Positions 50,163 to 60,569 are shown, counted from the first letter of the stretch. The stretch is 64,000 bases of DNA from Mucilaginibacter sp. (GCA_028288025.1 JAQBOM010000019.1:1-64000); one strand, 5' to 3'. Notes: generated from the sequence alone by a model not told the origin. Made by a program: numbers and translations.

Positions 50163-53100
50163 ATGCTTAAAATTCTACTTCGGTTTTTAAGCATTCTTTT
50201 ATTGGTATTGTTACTTCCGTTCATCGGTAATTGTCAAATTTCTGTACCGAAGTGGGTTGATGATATCGGGGGCAGCGGCTCTAGCTCAAGTATCCCTTCA
50301 AGTGTAAAAGTTGATAAACAAAATAACATTTATATAACAGGCTTTTATAATGGTACCGTTGATTTCGACCCCTCGGCAGGGGTGTACAATTTAACTTCAG
50401 TTGGTGGGAGCATTGATACTTATGTAGCCAAATATACTTCGGCTGGCGCACTGGTCTGGGCCGTTAGCATAGGCGGAACCGGTACCGAACAGGTTAATGA
50501 TATGACCCTGGACGCGAATGGCAGCCCTACTATTACTGGTCAATACGATTCACCAGTCCTGGATGCCGACCCTGGCGCGGGAACTTTTAATTTAAACAAT
50601 AACGGCGGTAATGATGGCTTTCTTATTAAATTGGATACTAACGGGAAATTTGTATTCGCCAATTCTATAGGGGGCAGCCAAACTGATTATGGAGATCGGG
50701 TTTCATCGGACAAATCCGGGAATATAATATGGGTCTTAAAATATCAGTCAACCGTCACAATTGGCGGTCAGAGTTATACTTCGCAAGGTTCTTTCAATGG
50801 TTTAATAATTAAATATGACGCCTTGGGAAATTTGCTTTGGGTGGTTAATTTAGGCGATACCAACGATAGCGAAGCACGTGCTGTTACCGTTGATAGTGCT
50901 GGTAATATAATTGTATCCGGAAATTTTAGCGGCAACGACAACTTTAATCCGCTGGGTGCAGCGTATAATTTAAATGGGAATGGTTCAGCGATCTTTTTGG
51001 CCAAATATAATCCTTCGGGGATTTTAATATGGGCAACTAGTGTTTCAGGCACCGCTGTAAATAATAATATATACTTATGTGTAGATTCAAGCGATGATAT
51101 ATTTTTAGACGCACCGTTCTCTTCTCAGCTTGGGTTCAATTCAAATGCGACAACCCTAAACCCGGTAGGATCCCAGGATCTTTTTTTAGCAAAGTATAAA
51201 CCTGACGGAACATATCAATGGGTAAAAGATATAGGAGGCAGCAGTGCAACAATCTACAATTACGGTATCGTCTCGAGCACGGACGACAATATTTACATTT
51301 CGGGCTATTTCTCCGGAACGGTTGATTTTGACCCGTCCGCCACGGCAGCCGCACCAGTAAGCGATCACGGGCAAAGAGATTTGTTTTTTGCCAAATATGA
51401 CAGTGATGGAAATTATAAATGGGCTTTTAGCGCCGGTAATGCCAGTTGTAATAATACATTAGGCAGAAATCTTGCTGTGGATAGCAATAATGATATATTG
51501 CTTGTGGGTTCGTTTTGTTCAACCGTACATTTTGACGCGTCAAAATGTACCTCTTATAATCTTACGTCGCAAAGCAATATCAGGGATAGTTTTTTAGCTA
51601 AATATATTCAAAGCACGCCTACTGCAGCATCGCAAATAACAGCCTTTTCAGTAGCCCAGCAAGTTTCATCGGCAATAATTGATCAAGCTAAGTTACAAAT
51701 CACCGTAACTGTACCGGCTGGTACGGATGTTTCAGTATTGAAACCGGCAATTACAGTAAGCGTCGGCGTAACATTGACACCAGCATCCGGTACGGCTCAA
51801 AACTTTACCTCGCCGGTAACTTACACTTTAGGCACAACCTGTGCTTCTTTAAATTATACAGTTAATGTAGTTTTTGCTCCCTCTTCTTCAACAATTCCTC
51901 CATCAAATGCCCAGGTGTGCGCCACTAGTGGTGAAGACGGGCCTACAAATGTTACCGGATCAATAAATAGCTATTTTCCCGCCTTGGGTAACATAACATT
52001 AGCTGCCGGGCAGCAAACTATCGCTTTAGCGGCTGTTCCTCCTACAGATCCCAATGGTAATAACTTTGGAACTACACCTATCAGCGCGGGCGATCTGTTG
52101 TTAATTATTCAAATGCAGGACGCCACTATAAACTTTTCAAATAGTAACTTATATGGTGCAAATAATGCAGGTTCCGGACTTGACGGATTAGGTGCGACAG
52201 GCTATACTAATATTGGTAACAGCGGAAAATTCGAATATGTTATAGCAACAAATAATGTTCCGCTTACGGGTGGTGTGTTGACTTTTAAAGGCTCAGGTAC
52301 TGGGAATGGAGCAGTTTACTCTTATATTAATGCCGACCCGACCGCTTCTTCAGGTAAAAAGGCATTCCAAATAATCAGAATCCCTCAATATTCAAATCTC
52401 CGTCTATCCTCAAATATATCCCCCCCTCCGTTTAATGGCAAAGCGGGCGGTATTATTACTTTCCAAGTAGCCGGCAATATGGATTTTAACGGTTTTACCG
52501 TCGATGTTTCGGCAAGGGGATTTAGGGGTGGATATAGTTTGGTGAAAAATTCTGTTTCCAATGTAAGTGACCTGTACGTAGCACCCGCAGCAGATCCGCG
52601 TGTTTCCGGTAAAGGTGAAGGCATAGCTGGTACGCCGCGCTATATGTGGGATGGATACAACGAAGTTGATAACCTTGTAGAAGGTTTACCGGGCGGATCA
52701 GGTGGCAGGGGTGCTCCCGCCAATGCCGGAGGTGGCGGTAATGATTCAAACTCGGGAGGGGCAGGCGGCGGAAATGGGGGCCAGGGCGGCGTTGGCGGTT
52801 TGGGATATCAACCCATAGGAGGCAGCACTTTACCGAATGGCGGGCGGCCGGGGTTGAATTTACCACCTGATAACACGAGATTGATCTTGGGTGGCGGCGG
52901 TGGTGGGGGTCACGCAAATGATGCATTAACAGGGGTTAAAGGCGGTGTCGGTGGCGGTGTCGTAATAATAAATGCCGGAAGTATTTCAGGGAACGGCACA
53001 ATATCAGCCAACGGAGGTGCCGGGCAGCCAGGTGTTTACGGCGGCCATCCTGACGGATCAGGCGGCGGTGGTGCAGGTGGTACAGTGTTTATAAAGGTTT

Positions 53101-55511
53101 CAAATCCAAATCCCGCCGCAGTATTAATAGTTAATGCAAATGGGGGAAATGGAGGTAACACGGAGGGTGATCCGGGTGGTGGCGGAGTACAGCCACATGG
53201 GCCGGGTGGTGGCGGTGGTGGTGGCACTGTTTTCTATGCCATTTCATCAGGGTCCGTGACTGTGAATATAAATGCCGGTAAATCCGGCTTAACAAATAGC
53301 GGCGCAGGCACCTCTCATTTTGCTACAGACGGGCAGCCCGGTATTAAACAGTCTATTACAATAGCCGGCCTTCCGCCATATTTACAAGGGACCGGATCGT
53401 CTTGTTTTCCGCAGCTTGTAACAACCATGCGCATACTAACTCCCGGCGTTCCTTTGAAACCGGGCGATACTGCAACTTATGTTGTTAAAATTGTCAACAT
53501 CTCTGCCGGGGGGAATGCGGGAGGAGTTCAAGCCGATTGTGCTTTTCCTCAAGGTTTTGCTTTTAAGGATGCAACTGTTACCTATGGCGGAACATCAGGC
53601 GGGCCGGCGGCGCTTGTAAATAAAGGTACAGCAAACAAGCCGTTATTCGGCGATTTTAATATTCCGCAAGGTGATAGCATTACGATTAATTTAACAGTTA
53701 CAATTGCTTGCATAGCATCAGGTACTTATAATAGTAGTGCCGAAGCACTCTATCTTGATCCGACACGTGATTATACTACCGATACCAGGAGGATCACTGC
53801 TAAAACTAACGCATTTGCCGGGTCAAATACGACTTACCAGGATGGTTCAGGCTCTGTTCCCGGATCAAATTTTGATGGAACGCTTTCCAATGCCGATGAT
53901 GTCAATGTGGTTAATGCTATATTCGCCAGTAACACAGCAACTGCACCTGCCATCACAACCTTCTGTACAAGCGGAGATCCTGCTCCAATTAATGGCAGTA
54001 CGCCAACTGGTGGTAACGGCACTTATTCATACCAATGGCAAAGTTCAACCGACAATACCAATTTCACAGATATAGCCGGCGCTACAGCTAAGGATTATGA
54101 TCCGCCATTGTTAAATGTAAGTATATATTATAGGCGCACAGTAATCTCCGGCGCGTGCGCAACGCCGCTGATCAGCAATGTAATAACAATTACTATTACA
54201 CCCGCCCCGGCAACCCCGGTTCCAACCGCGGCAAACGTTTCTGTTTGTTCAGGTAGTTCGGCGACGCTTTCAGTTGCTTCACCACGACAGGGGATAACAT
54301 ATGATTGGTACGATTCACCTTCAAAAATAAACCACTTGTTTACAGGGCCGTCGTATGTAATTAACCCGGCCACCGCCAGCGCGACTTATTATGTTGGAGC
54401 AACAAGCGGTGCCTGTGCCAGTACGTCACTAGCAAGTGTAACGCTAACCGTCAATAGCGTTCCGGCAAATCCTTTGATAGCGAACAACCTGGTTGCCATG
54501 TGCAGCGGCAGTTCTGTTACGTTAAACATATCAAATCCACAGCCCGGGTTTACCTATAATTGGTATACTGCGTCCGCCGGGGGAGGTGCCGTATCTAACA
54601 GTGCTAATTTTTCAACACCCGCGTTATCAGCCAACACGGTATATTATGCCGAAGCTGTTAACAGTTCCGGCTGCGCTTCGCCGGGCCGTACGCAGGCAAG
54701 CGTTACTGTTAACCCTGCCCCTAATGTAACAGCGCAAAATAACTCGGTGTGTTCCGGCTCATCGGCAACGCTGACAGCAAGTACTTCAGACAATAATGCA
54801 GTGATAAATTGGTACGCATCCGCAACAGGCGGCAGTGTATTATACACCGGTAGTAATTTCACTACGCCGGCCTTAAATTCAACTACAAACTATTATGCCG
54901 AAGCCGTCGATAATTCAAGCGGCTGCGCATCCGCGGCGCGTACAGTAGCTGCTGTTCAAATATTGCAGCCATTGGCGACGCCTGTCGTCTCGGTTAGTTC
55001 TACAAGCGCCACAAGTGTTACTTTTCAGTGGAATGCTGTTCCGGGCGCTACAGGCTACCAGGTAAGTGTTGATAATGGCCAAACTTTTATCGATCCCAGC
55101 TCGGGTAGCAGCGGATTGACCAATATGGTTAGCGGTTTGCATACAGATCAGGCTGTCACCATACTTGTCAAAGCTTTAGGGCCTTGTCAGCCGAGCGCTA
55201 ATTCTGCGGCTGTAACCGGCTCGGCAGTTCCATTAGGTAATATTATTTATGTCCCCAATGCCTTTACACCAAATGGCGATGGGATAAACGATTTGGTGCG
55301 TGTGCACAGTGAAAGTATAAAAAGCTTCAGGTTTTTTGTATATGACCAATGGGGCGAGTTGCTTTTTACCTCAACCGATCAGCAAAAGGGTTGGGACGGC
55401 ACCTATAAGGGCACAAATGAACCGGCCGGGGTATATGTATATTACCTGCAGGCAATGATGATTGACGGACAAACCGTTAATAAAAAAGGAACGATTACAT
55501 TATTAAGGTGA
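50163..55511 (+). CDS. Giant T9SS surface protein with glycine-rich core and type B sorting domain
   Basis: A 1782-residue secreted protein. Signal at 1-25 (LLRFLSILLLVLLLPFIGNC). About 25-485: eight or so SBBP-like repeats (VDFDPSAGVYNL, then YVAKYTSAGALVWAVSIGG). About 485-575: an Ig-like DUF5018-like domain. About 840-1020: a glycine-rich core with many GGGGGGG stretches. About 1090-1185: a DUF11-like domain. About 1260-1600: Ig-like repeats (VCSGSSATLTAS-type, three to four). About 1600-1690: Fn3-like. About 1693-1782: gliding-motility/type B C-terminal domain (PNAFTPNGDGINDLVRV, ending KKGTITLLR). It is exported by T9SS and displayed at the surface. PorP and OmpA partners follow by overlap. 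Confidence 0.93.
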   Translation: MLKILLRFLSILLLVLLLPFIGNCQISVPKWVDDIGGSGSSSSIPSSVKVDKQNNIYITGFYNGTVDFDPSAGVYNLTSVGGSIDTYVAKYTSAGALVWAVSIGGTGTEQVNDMTLDANGSPTITGQYDSPVLDADPGAGTFNLNNNGGNDGFLIKLDTNGKFVFANSIGGSQTDYGDRVSSDKSGNIIWVLKYQSTVTIGGQSYTSQGSFNGLIIKYDALGNLLWVVNLGDTNDSEARAVTVDSAGNIIVSGNFSGNDNFNPLGAAYNLNGNGSAIFLAKYNPSGILIWATSVSGTAVNNNIYLCVDSSDDIFLDAPFSSQLGFNSNATTLNPVGSQDLFLAKYKPDGTYQWVKDIGGSSATIYNYGIVSSTDDNIYISGYFSGTVDFDPSATAAAPVSDHGQRDLFFAKYDSDGNYKWAFSAGNASCNNTLGRNLAVDSNNDILLVGSFCSTVHFDASKCTSYNLTSQSNIRDSFLAKYIQSTPTAASQITAFSVAQQVSSAIIDQAKLQITVTVPAGTDVSVLKPAITVSVGVTLTPASGTAQNFTSPVTYTLGTTCASLNYTVNVVFAPSSSTIPPSNAQVCATSGEDGPTNVTGSINSYFPALGNITLAAGQQTIALAAVPPTDPNGNNFGTTPISAGDLLLIIQMQDATINFSNSNLYGANNAGSGLDGLGATGYTNIGNSGKFEYVIATNNVPLTGGVLTFKGSGTGNGAVYSYINADPTASSGKKAFQIIRIPQYSNLRLSSNISPPPFNGKAGGIITFQVAGNMDFNGFTVDVSARGFRGGYSLVKNSVSNVSDLYVAPAADPRVSGKGEGIAGTPRYMWDGYNEVDNLVEGLPGGSGGRGAPANAGGGGNDSNSGGAGGGNGGQGGVGGLGYQPIGGSTLPNGGRPGLNLPPDNTRLILGGGGGGGHANDALTGVKGGVGGGVVIINAGSISGNGTISANGGAGQPGVYGGHPDGSGGGGAGGTVFIKVSNPNPAAVLIVNANGGNGGNTEGDPGGGGVQPHGPGGGGGGGTVFYAISSGSVTVNINAGKSGLTNSGAGTSHFATDGQPGIKQSITIAGLPPYLQGTGSSCFPQLVTTMRILTPGVPLKPGDTATYVVKIVNISAGGNAGGVQADCAFPQGFAFKDATVTYGGTSGGPAALVNKGTANKPLFGDFNIPQGDSITINLTVTIACIASGTYNSSAEALYLDPTRDYTTDTRRITAKTNAFAGSNTTYQDGSGSVPGSNFDGTLSNADDVNVVNAIFASNTATAPAITTFCTSGDPAPINGSTPTGGNGTYSYQWQSSTDNTNFTDIAGATAKDYDPPLLNVSIYYRRTVISGACATPLISNVITITITPAPATPVPTAANVSVCSGSSATLSVASPRQGITYDWYDSPSKINHLFTGPSYVINPATASATYYVGATSGACASTSLASVTLTVNSVPANPLIANNLVAMCSGSSVTLNISNPQPGFTYNWYTASAGGGAVSNSANFSTPALSANTVYYAEAVNSSGCASPGRTQASVTVNPAPNVTAQNNSVCSGSSATLTASTSDNNAVINWYASATGGSVLYTGSNFTTPALNSTTNYYAEAVDNSSGCASAARTVAAVQILQPLATPVVSVSSTSATSVTFQWNAVPGATGYQVSVDNGQTFIDPSSGSSGLTNMVSGLHTDQAVTILVKALGPCQPSANSAAVTGSAVPLGNIIYVPNAFTPNGDGINDLVRVHSESIKSFRFFVYDQWGELLFTSTDQQKGWDGTYKGTNEPAGVYVYYLQAMMIDGQTVNKKGTITLLR

Positions 55512-56503
55512 AAAAAACAGCGTTATTGATTTTTGTAATTGTTCAACTCACTGCGATAACTGGTTTGAAGGCGCAGGTAGATCCGCATTTTTCACAATAT
55601 TATGCGTACCCATTGTGGCTAAACCCCGCGCTGACCGGGGTATTTGAGGGTGATTCACGTTTAAATGTGAATTTTAGAGATCAATGGTCCAGCATTAGCA
55701 ATGGTTACCGTACGGGCGGCTTGTCGGCAGATTTTCGCCCTACCGAAAAAGTGGGATTAGGTTTAAATATCATTAACCAGGCCGCAGGCAGTGCCGGGTA
55801 TAATTATTTTGCCGCTTATGGCTCGTTTGGATATGGGATTGCTGTTTCATCGGATGGTACAAAAAAACTTCATTTTGGCATCCAGGCAGGATTTATCAAT
55901 CGCGGTTTTGATTCCGGCAAACTGCAATTAGACAATCAGTACAACCCTGCAACCGGTTTTGATCCAACCCTGCAAAACGGCGAAATTTTTTCAAATACTA
56001 ACGCGACAGTATTTGACGCAAGCGCAGGCGCGTTTTATTATGATGCCGATCCGATGAATAAGGCAAACCTGTTTGGAGGGTTCAGCGTAGCCCACCTCGC
56101 CAATGCTAACGACCCGTTTGCCACCGATGGAATAAAGAGCAAATTGCCGCTCCGGTTTACTATTCATGGCGGAGTAAAGATCAAGACAAGTTTAATGGAT
56201 ATAACCCCGCATATAGTTTACATCAGGCAGCAGCAAAATCAAATTACCGCATTAGGTATTTATTCAGAGCTTAAACTACAGGATGATAACGGGTTGATAT
56301 TAGGGGGTATGTACAGGCTTAACGATGCCGCGGTTGCCGATGTGGGGTATCATATTAAAAGCGTTGTTATTGGCCTCAGTTACGACTTTAATACTTCGTC
56401 CCTAAAAACAGCGACTACCGGACAGGGCGGTTTTGAACTTTCATTAAGTTATATATTTAGTAAAAACCCGAGAAACCCGGCTGAAATATGTCCCCGGTTT
56501 TAA
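55508..56503 (+). CDS. PorP/SprF-family type IX secretion membrane protein
   Basis: A 331-residue outer-membrane beta-barrel with a signal peptide (TALLIFVIVQLTAITGLKAQ). The family start VDPHFSQYYAYPLWLNPALT is exact for PorP/SprF, and the sequence ends in aromatic-rich strands (GFELSLSYIFSK). The start is GTG, overlapping the TGA of the surface-protein gene by 3 nt. SprF-like proteins help their cognate type B CTD protein leave the cell or stay attached. The gene next to it is that presumed client. Confidence 0.93.
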   Translation: MKKTALLIFVIVQLTAITGLKAQVDPHFSQYYAYPLWLNPALTGVFEGDSRLNVNFRDQWSSISNGYRTGGLSADFRPTEKVGLGLNIINQAAGSAGYNYFAAYGSFGYGIAVSSDGTKKLHFGIQAGFINRGFDSGKLQLDNQYNPATGFDPTLQNGEIFSNTNATVFDASAGAFYYDADPMNKANLFGGFSVAHLANANDPFATDGIKSKLPLRFTIHGGVKIKTSLMDITPHIVYIRQQQNQITALGIYSELKLQDDNGLILGGMYRLNDAAVADVGYHIKSVVIGLSYDFNTSSLKTATTGQGGFELSLSYIFSKNPRNPAEICPRF

Positions 56504-56512
56504 TGTAAGAAC

Positions 56513-58423
56513 ATGAAGAATTTAGTTCTGCTGATCTTTACCTTTTTCATATTTAATGCCGCATCTGCTCAGTATAATCTTAGAGAGTTGGGAGACAGGG
56601 CGTTTAAAAAGGCGGAGTATTACCAGGCGGCATTTTATTACAGGCAAGCGGAAGACAAAAAGAATGTTCATGGCAGTATTCCTTTTTATTCAGCAGGAAA
56701 AGGTGATAAAAATTATATTCCTTACCGGTTGGCAGAATCTTACCGGCTTTACAGAGACTTTCAAAATGCCCTTGACCAATATAACCTGGTGTTAACGACA
56801 GATAGAAATGTTTACCCCCTGGCCAGGCTTTGGTATGGCCTGTGTTTAAGAGCAGCCGGCCGTTTTGATGAAGCATTAAAGGAATTGCGTCAATTTAAAA
56901 CAACCTATAAAGAAAATAAGGAATTCATTGGGATAGCTGAACGTGAAATTGCAAACTGCCTTTTTGCAAAAAAACAACTTGCATCTTATAAACCTCTTAA
57001 GGTTATAAAAATGCAGGCGCCGTGGAATGATGGTGCAGGTACCTACGCTCTTGACGGAAACGCCGGAAACTATTGGTTTACTTCCTCGAGGCTGGCGGCA
57101 GATAATAAAAAGCATTTGAATAATATTTTTACTGCTTCTGAAAAGAATTCATCCACGCCAGTTTTTATTAATTTTAATAACGGCACAATTAACACGGGTA
57201 ATGAATACGGCACGCCTTCAATCACGCCTTCCGGAAAAAAAATGTACCTGACCGTTTGGTATAAAAAAGAGGATAAAACAATCCTTGCCATATACTCCAG
57301 CGAATTGCAAAATAATACATGGTCAACGCCGGTAAAGCTAAATAACACGATAAATGCCGAAGGTTTTAACACATTGCAGCCACGTGTAGCTGACGATGGG
57401 AAACGATTGTTTTTTGTATCTGACAGGCCGGGAGGGCAAGGTGGCTATGACATTTGGGTTAGCGATTTGGATACTGCGGGTAATCCGTTAAACGCAGTGA
57501 ACCTCGGCAAGACAATAAATACGCAGTTTGACGAGGAAGCGCCTTTTTATGACACCACGCATAAAAAATTATATTTTAGTTCAACGGGATTTACCGGTTT
57601 AGGTGGATTTGATGTTTTTGAAAGTTATGAAAATAATGGAAGCTGGTCCGTCCCCCAAAATTTAGGCTACCCGGTAAATTCACCAAAGGATGACCTGTAT
57701 TATTACGAAGACCGTGGTGATAACCAAATTTATATTAGTTCTGACAGGGAATCAGATTGTTGTCTTAATCTTTTCAAGCTAAAATACACCCCGGTTTTTA
57801 TATCGGGCAAAATTATCGATTGCGATTCGAATAAGATGCTCAGCGGTGTCAACATCAGCCTTACTGATTCCATTTCAGGAGCAGTCCTGCAAAAGTTTGT
57901 TACCGGGGCCAATGGTAGGTACGATTTTAAGAATTTAAAAAGCACGGCGTTCAAACTTACGACTGGGAAAGTAGGTTATTTCAACAAAAATATCTCAATG
58001 GCACTGAATGGCGATACTTTGTATATTCCGGATATCTGTCTTAAAGCGTTTGCAGTAAATAAGCCAATCGCGCTGAAAAATATTCTTTACGATTTTAATA
58101 GCGCTCATTTGCGTCGCGCATCAAAAATAGAATTGGATAACCTCGTCAGTATAATGCTGAATAATCCGCACATCAATATTGAGTTGGCCTCGCATACTGA
58201 TTCTATTGGAAACGATAGGTATAATTTAATTTTATCACAGAAACGTGCCCAGTCATGCGTGGATTATGTCATTTCAAAGGGAATAGATAAAAGTCGGATA
58301 ATTGCTAAAGGATATGGCAAAAATCGCCCTGTAGCGCCAAATTCAGTCCCAAATGGAAAAGATAATCCCGCCGGCCGGCAATTAAACCGGCGCACCGAAT
58401 TTACGGTTAAGAGTAATTTTTAA
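56513..58423 (+). CDS. PorE-like OmpA-family protein (TPR/PD40/OmpA)
   Basis: A 636-residue envelope protein with a signal peptide (NLVLLIFTFFIFNAASAQ). Domains: TPR-like helices about 20-150 (YQAAFYYRQAEDKKN; RFDEALKELRQF), PD40 beta-propeller repeats about 160-420 (RLFFVSDRPGGQGGYDIWVS; KLYFSSTGFTGLGGFDVFES), a carboxypeptidase-regulatory-like domain about 425-510, and a C-terminal OmpA domain (ILYDFNSAHLRRASKIELDN, then ASHTDSIGNDRYNLILSQKR) that binds peptidoglycan. This is the PorE/SprE-like plan found after PorP genes. It anchors the system to the cell wall. Confidence 0.92.
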   Translation: MKNLVLLIFTFFIFNAASAQYNLRELGDRAFKKAEYYQAAFYYRQAEDKKNVHGSIPFYSAGKGDKNYIPYRLAESYRLYRDFQNALDQYNLVLTTDRNVYPLARLWYGLCLRAAGRFDEALKELRQFKTTYKENKEFIGIAEREIANCLFAKKQLASYKPLKVIKMQAPWNDGAGTYALDGNAGNYWFTSSRLAADNKKHLNNIFTASEKNSSTPVFINFNNGTINTGNEYGTPSITPSGKKMYLTVWYKKEDKTILAIYSSELQNNTWSTPVKLNNTINAEGFNTLQPRVADDGKRLFFVSDRPGGQGGYDIWVSDLDTAGNPLNAVNLGKTINTQFDEEAPFYDTTHKKLYFSSTGFTGLGGFDVFESYENNGSWSVPQNLGYPVNSPKDDLYYYEDRGDNQIYISSDRESDCCLNLFKLKYTPVFISGKIIDCDSNKMLSGVNISLTDSISGAVLQKFVTGANGRYDFKNLKSTAFKLTTGKVGYFNKNISMALNGDTLYIPDICLKAFAVNKPIALKNILYDFNSAHLRRASKIELDNLVSIMLNNPHINIELASHTDSIGNDRYNLILSQKRAQSCVDYVISKGIDKSRIIAKGYGKNRPVAPNSVPNGKDNPAGRQLNRRTEFTVKSNF

Positions 58424-58502
58424 TACCTCTGCCAATAATTTCCGCAGCTAACCAGCCCAAAAAATCGATACATGTGAAGCTAAAATTTTATATTCGCGTA
58501 TT

Positions 58503-59273
58503 ATGCATCAATCCCTCACAAGCGGCAAGGTCAAAAACGCGTACGACGAGTTTTACCAGGAACATGATGAAGCATGGCGGATGCTGGGCGCTAAGTATAA
58601 GGCGCAGCATATCATAGATGTTTGTAAGGGCCATACGTTCAAAAAAGTGCTTGAAGTTGGCGCCGGCGATGGCAGTATATTGAAACTGTTGGCCGACCAA
58701 AATTTCGCGCCTGAATACCATGCCGTGGAGATATCAGAAAGCGGTGTAGGGCATATCCTTTCCCGGAATATCAATAACCTGTTATCTGTTCAGCTGTTTG
58801 ATGGTTATCAGTTGCCGTTTGAGGATGATAGCTTCGACCTGATCATACTTTCGCATGTGCTGGAGCACGTTGAGCACGAACGTATGCTGTTGCGCGAAAT
58901 GAAGCGGGTTGCCCGTCATTTTGTTATCGAGGTTCCGCTTGACTATCGGAAGGGTGTGGATACCCGTATCAAGCACTTTTTAGCCTATGGCCATATCAAT
59001 GTGTATACGCCAACGTCACTCCGTTATTTATTGGGTACAGAAGGGTTCGAAATTGAAAAAGACCTCACCTCCATAATAGAACCCGAAGTGACCAAATTCA
59101 ACACCTATATCAATCAAAAAAAACCGAAAGGCTTACTTACCGATTTTAAAATCTCATTGGAGTTCGCAGTTAAAAACACGCTAACGAAACTTTTCGGGAA
59201 ACTGGACGAGAAATTCGCAAATGCTTATACTGTGTTATGCCGGAAAGCCGATAAGCAGGTTGATATATTTTAA
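58503..59273 (+). CDS. Class I SAM-dependent methyltransferase (glycan cluster, no. 3)
   Basis: A 256-residue Methyltransf_11-type enzyme: motif I KVLEVGAGDGSILKLLADQN, motif II YHAVEISESGV, LPFEDDSFDLIILSHVLEHV and RHFVIEVPLDY. Upstream is TATATTCG (58489-58496), one base off the -7 consensus and 6 nt before the ATG. It is separate from the T9SS genes (79-nt gap) and resumes the glycan theme; acceptor unknown. Confidence 0.88.
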   Translation: MHQSLTSGKVKNAYDEFYQEHDEAWRMLGAKYKAQHIIDVCKGHTFKKVLEVGAGDGSILKLLADQNFAPEYHAVEISESGVGHILSRNINNLLSVQLFDGYQLPFEDDSFDLIILSHVLEHVEHERMLLREMKRVARHFVIEVPLDYRKGVDTRIKHFLAYGHINVYTPTSLRYLLGTEGFEIEKDLTSIIEPEVTKFNTYINQKKPKGLLTDFKISLEFAVKNTLTKLFGKLDEKFANAYTVLCRKADKQVDIF

Positions 59274-59349
59274 GCGTGGAAGAACGCAGATCGATTTGAT
59301 ATCCAATTCGTGAAATTCGTATAAATTAGAGGAAATTAGTGTTCATTTC

Positions 59350-60270
59350 ATGCAAAACCCCGCCCCGATAGCCTTATTTGTTTATAACCGGCCCGAGCAT
59401 ACACGACGGACTATATCTTACCTGCAAAAAAATTTACTGGCCGACGAATCGAGGCTGTTTATTTTTTCCGATGCTGCGAAAACAGATAACGACAAAGCCA
59501 AAGTAGAAGAGGTAAGGCAGCTGCTGAAAAAGGTGGACGGTTTTAAAGTCGTAAAAGTTATTGAACGCAAGCAAAACCTGGGGCTTGCCAATTCCATTAT
59601 CAGCGGTGTTACGCAACTGGTAAATGAATACGGTAAGATTATCGTTTTTGAGGATGACCTTATTTCTTCCCCCTTTACGTTGCAATATTTTAACGAGGCG
59701 CTCACACGTTACGTTGACGAACCAAAAGTGATGCATATTGGCGCATACATGTATAACCTACGGAATAAAAGTCTGCCGCAAACCTTTTTATTCAGGGCTG
59801 CCACCAGTTGGGGATGGGCGACATGGGCCAGGGCGTGGAAAGATTTTGAGCCGGACGCCGGCAAATTGATCGACCAGTTCGACGCAAAAAAGATCAGCCA
59901 GTTTTCTATCGAAGGAACGATGAATTTCTGGAAGCAGATGGAAGGATTCAAAGCCGGTAAAAACGATTCGTGGGCCATACGCTGGTATGCTTCTGTCTTT
60001 TTAAAGGGCGGTCTAACGTTAAACCCCTCAACCTCGCTTATCCATAATATCGGTAACGACGGGACCGGTATTCACTCCAATAAGGAAAACATTTACCACG
60101 TGCAGGTAGCAAAGTATCCTGTTACCCAATTTCCAACTGAAATTAAGGAAGAGCAGCAAGCTTACCAGGCCATTAAACAGTTCCTTAAAAACCGGAAAGG
60201 CAGTTTACTGCAAAGAGGGCTACGGTTTGTTAAGCAGCTGCAAGGAAAATATCTTACAAAAAAATCATAA
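59350..60270 (+). CDS. Glycosyltransferase (GT-A fold, GT2-like)
   Basis: A 306-residue GT-A enzyme: PIALFVYNRPEHTRRTISYL at the N-terminus, RKQNLGLANSIISGVTQLVN and the metal/donor motif KIIVFEDDLISS (EDD in place of DxD), then ATSWGWATWARAWKDF. This pattern is found in polysaccharide and O-antigen transferases of Bacteroidota. It is cytoplasmic; sugar unknown. The gap before it (59274-59349) contains AATTCGTGAAATTCGTATAAATTAG, a type of intergenic sequence also seen in related genomes. Confidence 0.88.
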   Translation: MQNPAPIALFVYNRPEHTRRTISYLQKNLLADESRLFIFSDAAKTDNDKAKVEEVRQLLKKVDGFKVVKVIERKQNLGLANSIISGVTQLVNEYGKIIVFEDDLISSPFTLQYFNEALTRYVDEPKVMHIGAYMYNLRNKSLPQTFLFRAATSWGWATWARAWKDFEPDAGKLIDQFDAKKISQFSIEGTMNFWKQMEGFKAGKNDSWAIRWYASVFLKGGLTLNPSTSLIHNIGNDGTGIHSNKENIYHVQVAKYPVTQFPTEIKEEQQAYQAIKQFLKNRKGSLLQRGLRFVKQLQGKYLTKKS

Positions 60271-60281
60271 AGAGTTAAAAA

Positions 60282-60569
60282 TCAAACCTTTTTCCGACTC
60301 GCATTGCCATTAACGGGATATGCCTTTAGCCAAAGAAACATCAACAGCCTGAAAATGAGTGTATACAAGAAATATGTTAAAATAGCAGAGAAGCCAACGA
60401 GGATGGTAATTCTTAACACCTCACCCATTGAATATACGGTTTGATGCCAGCCGGGTACAATAGCATTAAGAAAGTCATTATATATAAGTACCGAAACCAC
60501 CAGGTATAACAAGTAAAATGTTATAATGATAGATATTATTTTAAGTAATATGGTATGCCGGCTTATCAT
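60282..60569 (-). CDS. Small hypothetical membrane protein
   Basis: A 95-residue protein with two or three hydrophobic stretches (ILLKIISIIITFYLLYLVVS, near 8-27; LRITILVGFSAILTYFLYTL, near 52-71) and a basic tail. I recognise no family. It is transcribed against the flanking glycosyltransferase, 53 nt behind the methyltransferase, so it is possibly last in that operon. The membrane character supports a real gene, but evidence is limited. Confidence 0.6.
   Translation of the reverse strand: MISRHTILLKIISIIITFYLLYLVVSVLIYNDFLNAIVPGWHQTVYSMGEVLRITILVGFSAILTYFLYTLIFRLLMFLWLKAYPVNGNASRKKV

Noticed and set aside
53036..53227. Proline-rich minus-strand frame (PPPPPPPGPCG)
   Set aside because: It is simply the complement of the glycine codons in the T9SS surface protein.
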